From the NCBI GenBank assembly GCA_023436775.1, contig JAEZHW010000021.1, positions 21,278 through 85,277 of the forward strand: DNA of 64,000 nt, in the 5' to 3' direction. Positions 7,985 through 18,025 of the stretch are shown piece after piece. The notes below the pieces were generated by a model that worked only from the letters and a program-made list of their open reading frames with translations, did no database searches and had not been told where the DNA came from. Numbering within the stretch: position 1 is the stretch's first letter; the number at the start of each line of letters is the position of its first letter. The position numbers were made by a program, and so were the translations under genes. The stretch comes from Actinomycetes bacterium (GTDB taxonomy: Bacteria > Actinomycetota > Actinomycetes > Actinomycetales > Microbacteriaceae).

Positions 7985-8251
7985 TTGCTGTGTGTCTCAG
8001 CATCCGCCCTCCACCGCTGATCGCGGTTGCTGCTGGGTGGTCGCCGACGGTATGCGCCCTGTATATCCATCGAGATGCCTCAACAGCGAGCCGGTGGTCA
8101 CGCCCCTGCACACGTTCCCAGCGGCCAGACACCAGCCGCACGATCGCGGCCAGCCTGGAGTGGCGCCGCACGCTGCAGGCCAACCTGCTATTGCGTGCGG
8201 CAGTGGCCAGCGCCGGTGGCGTTGACCTTCCACGAACCCAGGGAGGGTGTT
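7985..8251. other. Intergenic region upstream of ssb
   Basis: About 267 bases without a supportable gene. Short frames are open here but lack starts with ribosome binding sites and recognisable products. It should hold the ssb promoter. I could not identify a convincing -35/-10 pair. Confidence 0.4.
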
Positions 8252-8773
8252 ATGAGTGACCACATCACCGTGACGGGGCTGATTGCAACGGCGCCTCGCC
8301 ACATTGTTACCAGCGAGGGGCTGGCGATCACTTCGTTCCGGCTGGCTTCCAGCCAGCGCCGCTTCGACCGCGGCCGCAGTGAATGGGTGGACGGCGAGAC
8401 CAACTGGTACACCGTCACCGGTTTCCGCAAGCTGGCCATCAATGCCGCGGCCTCACTGCAGAAGGGCGACCGCGTGGTCGTGTCGGGGCGGCTGCGCATC
8501 CGCGACTGGTCGCAGGGGGAGCGAGCGGGCACGACGGTCGAGATTGAGGCGGACGCGCTCGGACACGATGTGGCCTGGGGTGTGAGCCGGTTCACGCGTG
8601 CAGCGAGCACCGGCTCGGCAGACCAGGCAGCGACTGACCCTGGCGCTGACCCGGGTGAGGGTGCGTGGGACGAGGCCGCAGGTGTGTCGGCTGGCGCCGA
8701 TGCAGCAGCCCTGGATCACTGGCCGGCACCGGAGGACGCTGACCTGGCTGCAGCGGACCTCGTCGCGTCCTAG
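8252..8773 (+). CDS. ssb: Single-stranded DNA-binding protein (secondary SSB)
   Basis: A 173-residue protein with an OB-fold in residues 1-105: DHITVTGLIATAPRHIVTSEG, ITSFRLASSQRRFDR, NWYTVTGFRKLAINAAASLQKGDRVVVSGRLRIRDW. It coats single-stranded DNA in replication, repair or recombination. The tail is acidic but lacks the canonical DDDIPF-type end, so it is probably an SSB paralogue rather than the replicative one, which is usually next to rpsF. The ATG at 8252 has GGGAGGG before it. Longer in-frame versions add only non-homologous sequence. Confidence 0.85.
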   Translation: MSDHITVTGLIATAPRHIVTSEGLAITSFRLASSQRRFDRGRSEWVDGETNWYTVTGFRKLAINAAASLQKGDRVVVSGRLRIRDWSQGERAGTTVEIEADALGHDVAWGVSRFTRAASTGSADQAATDPGADPGEGAWDEAAGVSAGADAAALDHWPAPEDADLAAADLVAS

Positions 8774-8782
8774 CGGAGATTC

Positions 8783-8830
8783 GCGGGCGGCGGTGGCGTC
8801 GGCAATCACGTCGACCGTGCCGCCGCCCGC
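8783..8830 (+). terminator. Possible terminator after ssb
   Basis: GCGGGCGGCGG (8783-8793) and CCGCCGCCCGC (8820-8830) are perfectly complementary, with a 26-base loop, directly after the ssb stop and before the -10 element of the next gene (TAGGCT, 8833-8838). The long loop and lack of T-run make it uncertain. Confidence 0.4.
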
Positions 8831-8865
8831 GTAGGCTGGAGCCAGGACTGGTCAGGGAGGTCAGG

Positions 8866-9357
8866 ATGGCACGAGGTCGACTACGCGGGATGGCGGTGTC
8901 GATAGCTGCGGCGAGCGTGTTCTTGATGGCCGCCTGTGCCGGGGTGCCAACAGTTCCCGGAGGTGCCGAGCCAGCGCCGGGCGATGTGCCGACGACGCCT
9001 ACGGCGCCCGAAGTCCCGGTGGAACTGGTCTACCGGGCCGACGCCTCTGTCGAGGAGAACCTGGTCGTCTTTGATGCCGTCTTGGCTGAAGCGGTGGTTG
9101 GTAGTAACGGCCGCCCCGGCGGCCGTCGGCTCGTGGATGCCCTCGTTGCCGCAGGCTTCCCCAAGAAGCAGATGGAAGTTACGCGAGACAGCAGCCGCAC
9201 CGGTGCTCGAGCAGACAGCGTCACGGTCGCGGTCAATCTCAACGGCCATTGCTTGATCGGGCAGTTCCTTGATAAAGACACCTACAGCAGCATGGTGTAC
9301 CCCGCGCTCGCGGCCAGTGACTGTCTTGTGGGGGAGACTCGGCCCATCGACTGGTAG
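8866..9357 (+). CDS. DUF6993-type lipoprotein
   Basis: A 163-residue predicted lipoprotein. Its signal peptide ends in FLMAAC, with lipidated Cys24. A Pro/Thr-rich linker follows, then a small domain with 'RLVDALVAAGFPKKQMEVT', 'ADSVTVAVNLNGHCLIGQF' and a C-terminal CLVGETRPIDW. This is the pattern I associate with DUF6993, found near ssb and ettA in Microbacteriaceae. GGGAGG lies before the ATG, and TAGGCT at 8833-8838 is a suitable -10. It should sit on the outer face of the membrane. Function unknown. Confidence 0.7.
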   Translation: MARGRLRGMAVSIAAASVFLMAACAGVPTVPGGAEPAPGDVPTTPTAPEVPVELVYRADASVEENLVVFDAVLAEAVVGSNGRPGGRRLVDALVAAGFPKKQMEVTRDSSRTGARADSVTVAVNLNGHCLIGQFLDKDTYSSMVYPALAASDCLVGETRPIDW

Positions 9358-9444
9358 GCAATGTTGTCGGAATTTGCCTGATCGCGGGGGTTTTCCGCAA
9401 CAATAGAACACCAGGGTTCAGATTAAGGTATGCTATCGGCACGA

Positions 9445-9471
9445 GGTGACAATTAGTCAGGAAATGTCACC
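9445..9471. promoter_or_regulatory. Inverted repeat in the leader of the surface protein gene
   Basis: GGTGACA (9445-9451) and TGTCACC (9465-9471) form a perfect inverted repeat with a 13-base spacer. They lie between a -10-like TATGCT (9429-9434) and the start codon at 9526. It could be a regulator site or an RNA hairpin in the 5' leader. Confidence 0.4.
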
Positions 9472-9525
9472 CGCTCGACGGCTGGGGCGCCTTCGAGTGC
9501 AATGCTGCATGTCGAGGAGAAGGCA

Positions 9526-12500
9526 ATGGCGCAGGCCACCCCAGCAGTCCGTCAGACCCGCCGTTCCTACCAACGAGTGCTGAGCACACTCGCGGTCGTT
9601 GCCCTTACGGCCGTGGCAGTGGTCGTCCCACCCGGACCACTGGCATACGCTGCGCCAGGCGATCACACCATCACCGTTGCAGCGCCAGCAACGACACCGG
9701 TGAACGCGAACTTCTCGCAGGAGGTCTCGATCACCTGTCTGGAAGGCCCGTGCAACGGGCTGGTGCTGCGTCAGCAGCTGCCCGACGAGCTGAAGCTGGT
9801 CAGTGTGTTGACGGGCCCGGGCCAGGTGGTGGCTTCGGTCGCCGGCGGCACTGATCTTGGCGCGGAATTGACGTACACACTGAACGACATCGCGACGGCG
9901 GGTGTATTGGTGTTCAACGTCATCCTGGCCAACGATGACTCGGTCACCACGACGGTCAGCCCCTCCTCCCGGTGGGACCTGAGTGTCGCCTCGGACACGG
10001 TCACCAGCAATGTGGCCCGGACGCAGCCCACGGGCACCATCCAGCCGTTGGTGGTGAAGACTGAGTCGACGGTGCCGGGCACCGGAAACCGCGAGGTCAC
10101 CTACGCGGTCCGTGGCCGAACCTCACCGAACGCCAGCGGGAATGCGCGAGGCATCTTTGCCCCGCGCAATCTGACCTGGGAGGACACGCTGCCCGCCGGT
10201 GCGCAGGTCGTGCGGACCGTCGGGGTCAACGGCTACAACTGGACCTCCACCATCAACCCCGACGGGACCACCACGATGCGCCTGGTCTACGGCGTGAACG
10301 GCACCCCGGGCACCTGGGGTTTCTTCTACCCGAGCATGGTGGTCTACTACCCACCGGAGTACTTCCCGAGCGGTTTGCGCCCGCCGACGAACACGGTGCA
10401 ATTGTCGGCCGAGGCGCGCGACGGCACGATCTACCGCAGCAGCGCCAGCGTGCAGGGTCGCGAACTCTCGGACGGCAACGGTGAGTCCGTCTACGTCGCG
10501 ATCGAAAAGACCGACGAGAACGCGGGCGCGAACACTGGCAACGGTGGCATGGAGAACCGTTACCGAATCCGAGGCATCGTGCATGACACCTCGGACGCCC
10601 AGCTCGGTGTGCGGAACTTCATCGTTTCGGACGCGACCAGCACGCAGTACTTCGAGCACTCCTACCTGACGCAACTGGAGTTCAGCTTCTCGACGCAACT
10701 GAGCGCACTCGCGGCGCCCTATCAGATCCAGCTGCGCTACTCGGATGCCCCCGAGACCTGGGTGACGGTACGAACCGGACGAACGAACGCATCCGTGGTG
10801 ATTCAGCCGCGAGTGACTGGGTCCACCGGCGTCGGAGCGAACACCGTCTATCGCCCGGACGGCACCTACATCACTGGGTGGCGGATTGTCATCTCTCCGG
10901 CTGAGGACGACGTGGCCGTGGTCAGCGGGTCGATGGTCAACGCCCTGGCGACGTATTTCAATCTGTGGCGCAGCCTCGCCGACGACACGCCACCGGACAA
11001 CATCCTCGCCAATGGGCGAGGCCGCATTCCGAACACGGCGACCGTCAGCGCCTATGGCATCGAGGCCGGGGCCCAGCTGCCCGCCGCGCAGGACACCCGC
11101 AACAACGACATCTGGGACGGTATCGGGGCGTCAGCCACGATTGATCTTCCGGCCACCCTAAGCGTCGGTGCATCGAATCAGCGGGTGAGCGCCACCCTGA
11201 CCGTCGCCGACGACCGCGAGGTGAGTGCCTGCCTGGCGATCGTGCTCCCGCTGGGCGTCCGCTGGGACGGACAGGCACCGCAGCTGCTGGAGTCCGTCGT
11301 GCCCAACTACGCCATGAACGACCCGCTGAACATCACTACTGTCACGCGCAGTAGCGTCACCGGCGGTCGAGACGCTGTCACGATCTGCTTCGACAAGCCC
11401 TTCCCCCCGACCATGCATGGCGAGCACCCGACCGGCTACCGGTCCGCCGTCGAGGTGTCGATCGGGGTGACCGTGCTGCCTGCCGCCTACGACCCGAACA
11501 CGGCAAGTTCGGTGACCGGATACGCCTACGGCATCATCAGCGACCCCGCAGGTGTGCCGTCGTCCTCCTTCAACGGTGCGATCCTCAACGACCAATTCGA
11601 CCTGGACCCGACCCGCACCCAGGTGCCGGGTCAAGCCGACGTCGCCTCGGTCACCTCGGACGGTGGACTGCAGCTGAGCAAGGAAGTCTCCTCGGACGCC
11701 GGCCAGTCCTGGACCGTCGCCGGTGATGCGGAGCTCGGCCAGACCGTGCAGTGGCGTGTCGAGGCGTACAACAACCTGCGTGTGGACGCATTCGACGTCG
11801 AGGTCTGCGATGCGCTGCCGCGAGTCGGCGATGCGCACGGCAGCCGTTTTGCATTGACCTTGGTCGGAGCAGTCCAAGGTGCACCCGGCACCGCCACCGT
11901 GGAATACGCCGTCGCCGGTGAGGATGCCTGCACGAACCCGTCCACGACCTGGACCGGCACTGCGGCGGGCGCGACCGCCTTCCGAGTGGTCGTGCCGATG
12001 CTCGCCCAGTCGTCGAGCTTCGGAATCACGTATCGCACCACCCTGCCAGCCAGTGGGCTGCGAGGCGGTGACAAGGCGGTCAACGTCGCGGAACTGTCCG
12101 CCACGGTCAGCGCGGTGCGCTCGCAGCACCTGCCCTCGAACGAGGCGAGCATCGCGGTCACGCCCGAGCCCGAACTCAGTCTCGTCAAGTTGACGAATGG
12201 TGAGCGCTACACCGCGGCCCCCGGTGCTGAAGTGGACCCGGACTCGACCGTGACCTGGACCTATGTGGTGACCAACACCGGCAATACGGTCCTAGACGAT
12301 GTGGTCATCAGCGACGACTTCCTCGCCGGCGATGCCAGCACGGGCACCATCACCCCGACCTCCACGGATGCGGGTCTGCTTGCGCCGGGCGAATCACGGA
12401 CCTTCAGTGCATCGGACGAGGCGATCCTCGGCCAGTACTACAACCAGGCGACCGTGCGGGCAACCGCGGTGGACTCGGCCGGGGACGCCCTGGCAAGCCA

Positions 12501-13026
12501 GCCGACGCCCGCCTCGGACCAGTCGTGGTATCTGGCTGAGGAGCGGCCGCAACTCGAGGTAGTCAAGACGGTGTCCGCCGAGGAGAACGGCAGCTATGGC
12601 GAGCGTGCGGTCGTCGAACCGGCAGCCTCAGCATGGTTCCGCATCGTCGTGCGCAACACTGGCAACGTCGATCTCGAAGACGTCGTACTGCTCGATGATG
12701 CGCTCGGCGAGCGGATCGAGGTCGGTGACCTGGCCGTGGGCGAGGGGCGGACCTACCGACTGCAGGACGCTGCCGTTGCCGAGGGCTACACGAACGTGGC
12801 CATCGCCTCGGCGCTGTACGACGGCGAACCGGTGACGGACGACGATGATGCCGTCGTGGTGGCTGGTGTTGGCGTGCTGTCACAGACCGGTGTGACTAGC
12901 CTCTGGGTGATCTTTGGCACTGGCAGCGCGCTGGTGATGCTCGGTCTGGGCATGATGCTGATGCGTCGGGTGCGGGGGGGGGGCAGGAGCCCCCCCGCCC
13001 CCCGCCCCCCCCTGCCCGCCAACTAG
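9526..13026 (+). CDS. Large cell-wall surface protein with repeated Ig-like (DUF11/DUF7507-type) domains
   Basis: A 1166-residue exported protein. The N-terminus has a positive stretch, a hydrophobic core (LSTLAVVALTAVAVVV) and an AYA-A cleavage site. The body is beta-rich. Residues of about 885-1110 hold two related domains with 'TWTYVVTNTGNTVLDDVVISDD' and 'FRIVVRNTGNVDLEDVVLLDD', the DUF11/DUF7507 repeat pattern. The C-terminus has a sortase-like motif LSQTG (a variant of LPxTG), a hydrophobic helix (LWVIFGTGSALVMLGLGMMLM) and RRVR. This suggests covalent wall anchoring and a role in adhesion or surface structure. The ATG at 9526 (GAGGAG upstream) is better than the ATG 24 bases earlier. 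The last codons run through a G10 tract. Confidence 0.8.
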   Translation: MAQATPAVRQTRRSYQRVLSTLAVVALTAVAVVVPPGPLAYAAPGDHTITVAAPATTPVNANFSQEVSITCLEGPCNGLVLRQQLPDELKLVSVLTGPGQVVASVAGGTDLGAELTYTLNDIATAGVLVFNVILANDDSVTTTVSPSSRWDLSVASDTVTSNVARTQPTGTIQPLVVKTESTVPGTGNREVTYAVRGRTSPNASGNARGIFAPRNLTWEDTLPAGAQVVRTVGVNGYNWTSTINPDGTTTMRLVYGVNGTPGTWGFFYPSMVVYYPPEYFPSGLRPPTNTVQLSAEARDGTIYRSSASVQGRELSDGNGESVYVAIEKTDENAGANTGNGGMENRYRIRGIVHDTSDAQLGVRNFIVSDATSTQYFEHSYLTQLEFSFSTQLSALAAPYQIQLRYSDAPETWVTVRTGRTNASVVIQPRVTGSTGVGANTVYRPDGTYITGWRIVISPAEDDVAVVSGSMVNALATYFNLWRSLADDTPPDNILANGRGRIPNTATVSAYGIEAGAQLPAAQDTRNNDIWDGIGASATIDLPATLSVGASNQRVSATLTVADDREVSACLAIVLPLGVRWDGQAPQLLESVVPNYAMNDPLNITTVTRSSVTGGRDAVTICFDKPFPPTMHGEHPTGYRSAVEVSIGVTVLPAAYDPNTASSVTGYAYGIISDPAGVPSSSFNGAILNDQFDLDPTRTQVPGQADVASVTSDGGLQLSKEVSSDAGQSWTVAGDAELGQTVQWRVEAYNNLRVDAFDVEVCDALPRVGDAHGSRFALTLVGAVQGAPGTATVEYAVAGEDACTNPSTTWTGTAAGATAFRVVVPMLAQSSSFGITYRTTLPASGLRGGDKAVNVAELSATVSAVRSQHLPSNEASIAVTPEPELSLVKLTNGERYTAAPGAEVDPDSTVTWTYVVTNTGNTVLDDVVISDDFLAGDASTGTITPTSTDAGLLAPGESRTFSASDEAILGQYYNQATVRATAVDSAGDALASQPTPASDQSWYLAEERPQLEVVKTVSAEENGSYGERAVVEPAASAWFRIVVRNTGNVDLEDVVLLDDALGERIEVGDLAVGEGRTYRLQDAAVAEGYTNVAIASALYDGEPVTDDDDAVVVAGVGVLSQTGVTSLWVIFGTGSALVMLGLGMMLMRRVRGGGRSPPAPRPPLPAN
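12974..13012. repeat. Homopolymer cluster G10 ... C7-G-C6-G-C8
   Basis: Ten consecutive G (12974-12983) are followed after six bases by C7, C6 and C8 runs separated by single G. The G and C runs can pair as a hairpin, so this may also act as a terminator or attenuator before ettA. It codes for the last residues of the surface protein. Losing one G would open the frame into ettA, because no stop intervenes in that frame. Confidence 0.85.
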
Positions 13027-13036
13027 GATGGAGGGC

Positions 13037-14719
<1,683 letters not shown>

Positions 14720-14745
14720 CCCGCGGTCGACAGCACCGCGATCGA

Positions 14746-15408
14746 CTAGCCCGTCGTCGGCGACCAAGTGATTGGTGCTGGCGGCGGGCTCAGTCGTCGC
14801 TCCAGCAGCACCTCAATGACGGCCGCGAGGGCGCGCATGGCGATGAGGACCACCGCCGTGAGGTGCCGGAAGCCAGCGAATACAGTCAGGAAGCTGGCGA
14901 GAATGATGCCAATGTGCAGCGGAATCATGCGCGCATAGGCACCCACCATCAGCCCCGTCGCGGTGACGTTGGCTTGTGGCTGGATGAGGGCGACCGCGAC
15001 CTGCACCGCCGTGGCGATGCACCACACCAGCAGGATTCGTCCCCAGTCCAGGCCGGGGGAATCGAGCAGCCGCCCGAACGGCGCGGTGAGCCCGTCCAGC
15101 GCGCCTCCAGCGAAGGCCAGGATGAAGATCCCATGCACCAGCGTGAACAGGCCGTAGTGGAAGGTGAAAAAGCCCGCGACGAAGAGCTTGCTGGCCATGG
15201 CGCTGGCGTTCGTGGCGCGACCATTGACGCGAATCGTCGCGTCGCCAGTGGTCGGTATGCGCAGAATCCCAATCACCGTCAGGATGCCGAGCGTCACGTT
15301 TTCGAGCCATAGCAGCACGATGATCTCGCGCCAGTCCCAGCCCCACCACGTCAGGCCGGCAAGGGGGATCAGCGTCATGGCGATGGCGCCAAGCAGGCGG
15401 GGCAGCAT
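14746..15408 (-). CDS. DUF6498-type membrane protein
   Basis: A 220-residue membrane protein with about five or six hydrophobic segments. It has 'IIVLLWLENVTLGILTVIGILR' and 'FFTFHYGLFTLVHGIFILAF', the signature pattern of DUF6498. The family's function is unknown. It is convergent with ettA, with only 26 bases between the stops. No clear ribosome binding site precedes the ATG at 15408. Confidence 0.65.
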   Translation of the reverse strand: MLPRLLGAIAMTLIPLAGLTWWGWDWREIIVLLWLENVTLGILTVIGILRIPTTGDATIRVNGRATNASAMASKLFVAGFFTFHYGLFTLVHGIFILAFAGGALDGLTAPFGRLLDSPGLDWGRILLVWCIATAVQVAVALIQPQANVTATGLMVGAYARMIPLHIGIILASFLTVFAGFRHLTAVVLIAMRALAAVIEVLLERRLSPPPAPITWSPTTG

Positions 15409-15432
15409 GCAACGACACTACGACGCGGACCG

Positions 15433-15444
15433 TAGGCTAGGGAA
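15433..15444 (+). promoter_or_regulatory. -10 element placing a leaderless start at 15445
   Basis: TAGGCT (15433-15438) ends exactly six bases before the GTG start of the thioesterase, so transcription should begin at the start codon itself. The same arrangement recurs at least six more times in this window. Confidence 0.6.
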
Positions 15445-15921
15445 GTGACCAGATTGCACATTCCCATCCAGCTCCGTTGGAGCGACTTTGATGCCTACGG
15501 GCACGTCAATAACGCCGAGATGCTGCATCTGCTGGAGGAGGCCCGCATTCAGGCCTTCTGGGCGCCGGACGGGGATGTCGGCGAGGCGCAGGGCACCGCA
15601 ATCCTGGACGGTCGCCCGGGAGCGGCCACCATGACCCTGATCGCGCGACAAGAGGTCGAGTACCTCGCTCCAGTGCCGTATGTGCGCAGCCCGCTCGACG
15701 TCGAACTGTGGCTAGGGCGCCTCGGCGGCGCGAGCCTGGAAGTCTGCTACGAGGTGTACTCGCCGGTCGGGATGACCCCGCGGGTGCTCTACACCCGGGC
15801 CGCGACCACCATCGTGCTCATCGATGCCGCTACCGAACGACCACGGCGCATCAGTGATGAAGAGCGAGCCGCCTGGGAACCGTACCTGGAGGAGCCGATC
15901 GCGTTCCGTCCTCGCGGCTGA
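15445..15921 (+). CDS. Acyl-CoA thioesterase, hotdog (4HBT) fold
   Basis: A 158-residue single-domain hotdog protein. 'LRWSDFDAYGHVNNAEMLHLLEEAR' holds the catalytic Asp and the helix motif of 4HBT thioesterases (YbgC/FadM-like). Such enzymes hydrolyse acyl-CoA thioesters in the cytoplasm. The GTG start is supported by the leaderless promoter rather than a ribosome binding site. It follows ettA and the DUF6498 gene, an order I associate with Microbacteriaceae. Substrate unknown. Confidence 0.82.
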   Translation: MTRLHIPIQLRWSDFDAYGHVNNAEMLHLLEEARIQAFWAPDGDVGEAQGTAILDGRPGAATMTLIARQEVEYLAPVPYVRSPLDVELWLGRLGGASLEVCYEVYSPVGMTPRVLYTRAATTIVLIDAATERPRRISDEERAAWEPYLEEPIAFRPRG

Positions 15922-15936
15922 GGTAGGGCACAACAA

Positions 15937-15968
15937 GAAGCGCCGTCACCCTCCGGGTGCGGCGCTTC
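15937..15968 (-). terminator. Terminator of rpmJ (probably bidirectional)
   Basis: GAAGCGCCG-T-CACCC and GGGTG-C-GGCGCTTC pair over 14 bp with one bulge and a 3-base loop. Read on the minus strand it follows the rpmJ stop and is succeeded by TTGTTG. It also ends transcription of the convergent thioesterase gene. Confidence 0.75.
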
Positions 15969-15985
15969 AGAAGTTCCAGCGGAAC

Positions 15986-16108
15986 TTAGCCCTGGCGAGC
16001 CTTGATACGCGGGTTCTTCTTGTTGATCACGAAGACGCGACCACGGCGACGCACAATCTGCGAGCCGGGGATCTTCTTCAGTGCCTTGAGCGAGTTGCGG
16101 ACCTTCAT
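15986..16108 (-). CDS. rpmJ: 50S ribosomal protein bL36 (zinc-free, C-minus form)
   Basis: A 40-residue protein that begins MKVRNSLKALKKIPGSQIV, continues RRRGRVFVINKKNPR and ends IKARQG. It is a very basic ribosomal protein of the large subunit. The CxxC/CxxxxH zinc-binding residues of the usual bL36 are absent, so this is the C-minus paralogue that replaces the zinc form when zinc is scarce. An in-frame ATG six bases upstream (16114) gives an alternative start; the shorter form matches the family. It is too short for most gene finders. Confidence 0.9.
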   Translation of the reverse strand: MKVRNSLKALKKIPGSQIVRRRGRVFVINKKNPRIKARQG

Positions 16109-16203
16109 GGCCATCCCATTCGTTAGGGGGAAGCTGGACGCCGGCGCGGACGCCGGACACAAAGAGCAATACTATCACCAGTTTTCGCTCATGTGCATCG
16201 GGG

Positions 16204-16215
16204 TACCATTCCTTG
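16204..16215 (+). promoter_or_regulatory. -10 element placing a leaderless start at 16216
   Basis: TACCAT (16204-16209) is followed by six bases and then GTG. This favours the GTG at 16216 over the adjacent TTG at 16213 as the true start. Confidence 0.55.
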
Positions 16216-17019
16216 GTGACCGACCTGCTGGAACAGACCCCCTGGCTCATCCCCATCATCCTGGTGGCCACGGGTCTGGCAGCCGGCTGGATTGACGCCA
16301 TCGTCGGTGGTGGCGGGCTGTTGCAGTTGTCGATGTTGCTGCTGATGCCGGGAATTACGCCGCTGCAGGCCCTCGCCGCGAACAAGTTCGGCTCCATCTC
16401 GGGCACGACCGTGTCCTCGATCACCTATGCCCGCAAGATCCGGCCCGAACCGCGCACCATTATCACGATGGCGATCGTGGCCTTCTGCGCCTCGCTGCTG
16501 GGGGCCACGGTGGCGACCATCCTGCCGGGTAAGGTGCTGCTCCCCCTCATCATCGCGGCACTGCTGGTGGTGCTGGCCCTGGTGGTGTTCCGTCCCAAGC
16601 TCGGCAGCGAGACCGAGGCGGCCCCGCCACAGCGGTCCTGGCTCTCGGCGATCAAGGCCAGCTTCGTGGGCCTCGCGGTTGGCTTCTACGACGGCATGCT
16701 GGGGCCCGGTACCGGGACCTTCCTGACCATGGGCCTGGTGCTGGTCCTTGGCTACTCGTTCCTGCGGGCGACCGCGAACGCCAAGATCGTGAACTGGTCC
16801 ACGAACCTCGCCTCGCTGGTGGTCTTCATCCCGATCGGGGCGGTGCGCTGGGATATCGTGCTCTGGGTCGCCGCCGGCAATATGTGCGGCGCATTCCTCG
16901 GCGCACGGATGGCGCTCAAGCACGGGAGTGGCTTCATTCGTCTGCTGCTGACCATCGTCGGCGCGATGTTGCTAGTGATGCTGAGCATCGATATGGTCAA
17001 CAGCTGGAACGAGGCCTAG
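16216..17019 (+). CDS. TauE/SafE-family membrane transporter
   Basis: A 267-residue protein with about eight hydrophobic helices, starting with the family's 'GWIDAIVGGGGLLQLSMLL', followed later by the second copy 'GFYDGMLGPGTGTFLTM'. The two inverted half-repeats are typical of TauE/SafE (DUF81) anion exporters, linked elsewhere to sulfoacetate, sulfite or organosulfonate export. It has no neighbours pointing to a substrate. Its stop TAG overlaps the stop of the convergent tesB. Confidence 0.85.
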   Translation: MTDLLEQTPWLIPIILVATGLAAGWIDAIVGGGGLLQLSMLLLMPGITPLQALAANKFGSISGTTVSSITYARKIRPEPRTIITMAIVAFCASLLGATVATILPGKVLLPLIIAALLVVLALVVFRPKLGSETEAAPPQRSWLSAIKASFVGLAVGFYDGMLGPGTGTFLTMGLVLVLGYSFLRATANAKIVNWSTNLASLVVFIPIGAVRWDIVLWVAAGNMCGAFLGARMALKHGSGFIRLLLTIVGAMLLVMLSIDMVNSWNEA

Positions 17020-17975
17020 CCCCGGTCTGCTGGCACGCGGATCATGCCCTCCTGGGCGACGCTGGCCACCAGGGTGCCGTCCTGCTGGTAGATCAGCCCG
17101 CGGCTGAGCGAGCGGCCACCGGTGGCGCTCGGCGACTCTTGCACGAACAGCAGCCACTCGTCTGCGCGTGCCGGACGGTGCCACCACATGGCGTGGTCGA
17201 GGCTCGCGATCTTCAGCCCCGGCTGGGCCCAGCTCAGGCCGTGCGCGCGCAGACCAGGCTCGAGGATGGAGTAGTCGCTGGCGTAGGCCATCGCGGCGCG
17301 GTGCAGCACCTCGCTGTCCGGCAGTCGGCCGTGCGCGCGCATCCAGACGGCCTGACGGGGACGCGGGTCGCCGCCGGCGAAATAGATCGGCTGCTCGACG
17401 TGGCGCAGGTCGAAGGCGCGCTGCGAGGCCCAGAACTTCGCGACCGGGTGGTCGACCGCAGTGAGCACCTCCACCGCGCTCGGCAGCGTTTCCGGGTCCG
17501 GGATGCCGTCCGGCATCGGGATCTGGTGGTCCTGGCCGGGGTCATCGTCCTGGAACGAGCCGATCATCGACAGGATCGGCACACCGTTCTGGTAGGCCTG
17601 GGTGCGGCGAGTCGAGAAGGACCGGCCGTCGTGGATGCGATCCACCGAAAACGTGATCGGCTGATTGACGTCGCCGGGGCGCAGGAAGTAGCCGTGCATC
17701 GAGTGGATGAGGCGGTCCTCGTCAACGGTGCGGGAGGCAGCGATCAGCGACTGCGCGAGCACTTGACCGCCGAAGACGCGGCCGCCCGGCATCCACTGGC
17801 TGGGGCCGGTAAAGATGTCCTCGCTGGTGCGGGCGCCGGTATCACTGAGGTCCAGGGTGCGGAGCAGCCCGGTCAGCGGGTCTTCGTGCAGCGGGGGACC
17901 GTCGGCGCCGGTGACGGCGGGTGCGTCCGACTTCGTTGCGCTGTGCTCGGGCGAGGTCGGGTCCACCGGGGCCAT
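17016..17975 (-). CDS. tesB: Acyl-CoA thioesterase II
   Basis: A 319-residue double-hotdog thioesterase that hydrolyses medium to long acyl-CoA. It has the 'RVFGGQVLAQSLIAASRTV' and 'HSMHGYFLRPGD' blocks of the N-terminal hotdog and 'LDHAMWWHRP' with the catalytic Asp in the second, plus 'SLSRGLIYQQDG' near the end. The N-terminal 30 residues are extra and poorly conserved. GGAG precedes the ATG. It is divergent from the hypothetical gene at 18026. Confidence 0.93.
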   Translation of the reverse strand: MAPVDPTSPEHSATKSDAPAVTGADGPPLHEDPLTGLLRTLDLSDTGARTSEDIFTGPSQWMPGGRVFGGQVLAQSLIAASRTVDEDRLIHSMHGYFLRPGDVNQPITFSVDRIHDGRSFSTRRTQAYQNGVPILSMIGSFQDDDPGQDHQIPMPDGIPDPETLPSAVEVLTAVDHPVAKFWASQRAFDLRHVEQPIYFAGGDPRPRQAVWMRAHGRLPDSEVLHRAAMAYASDYSILEPGLRAHGLSWAQPGLKIASLDHAMWWHRPARADEWLLFVQESPSATGGRSLSRGLIYQQDGTLVASVAQEGMIRVPADRG

Positions 17976-18025
17976 GATGCTCCTTCGAAGGCATGAAACA
18001 CGTCTTGCGCCTAGTGTAGACAGCG

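Noticed and set aside
5226..8070. Long minus-strand frames across the ABC operon
   Set aside because: Antisense shadows of the permease, ATPase and binding-protein genes, made possible by high GC third positions.
16109..16203. Zur box upstream of the zinc-free rpmJ
   Set aside because: The A/T-rich stretch near 16165-16185 is not palindromic and does not match the actinobacterial Zur pattern.
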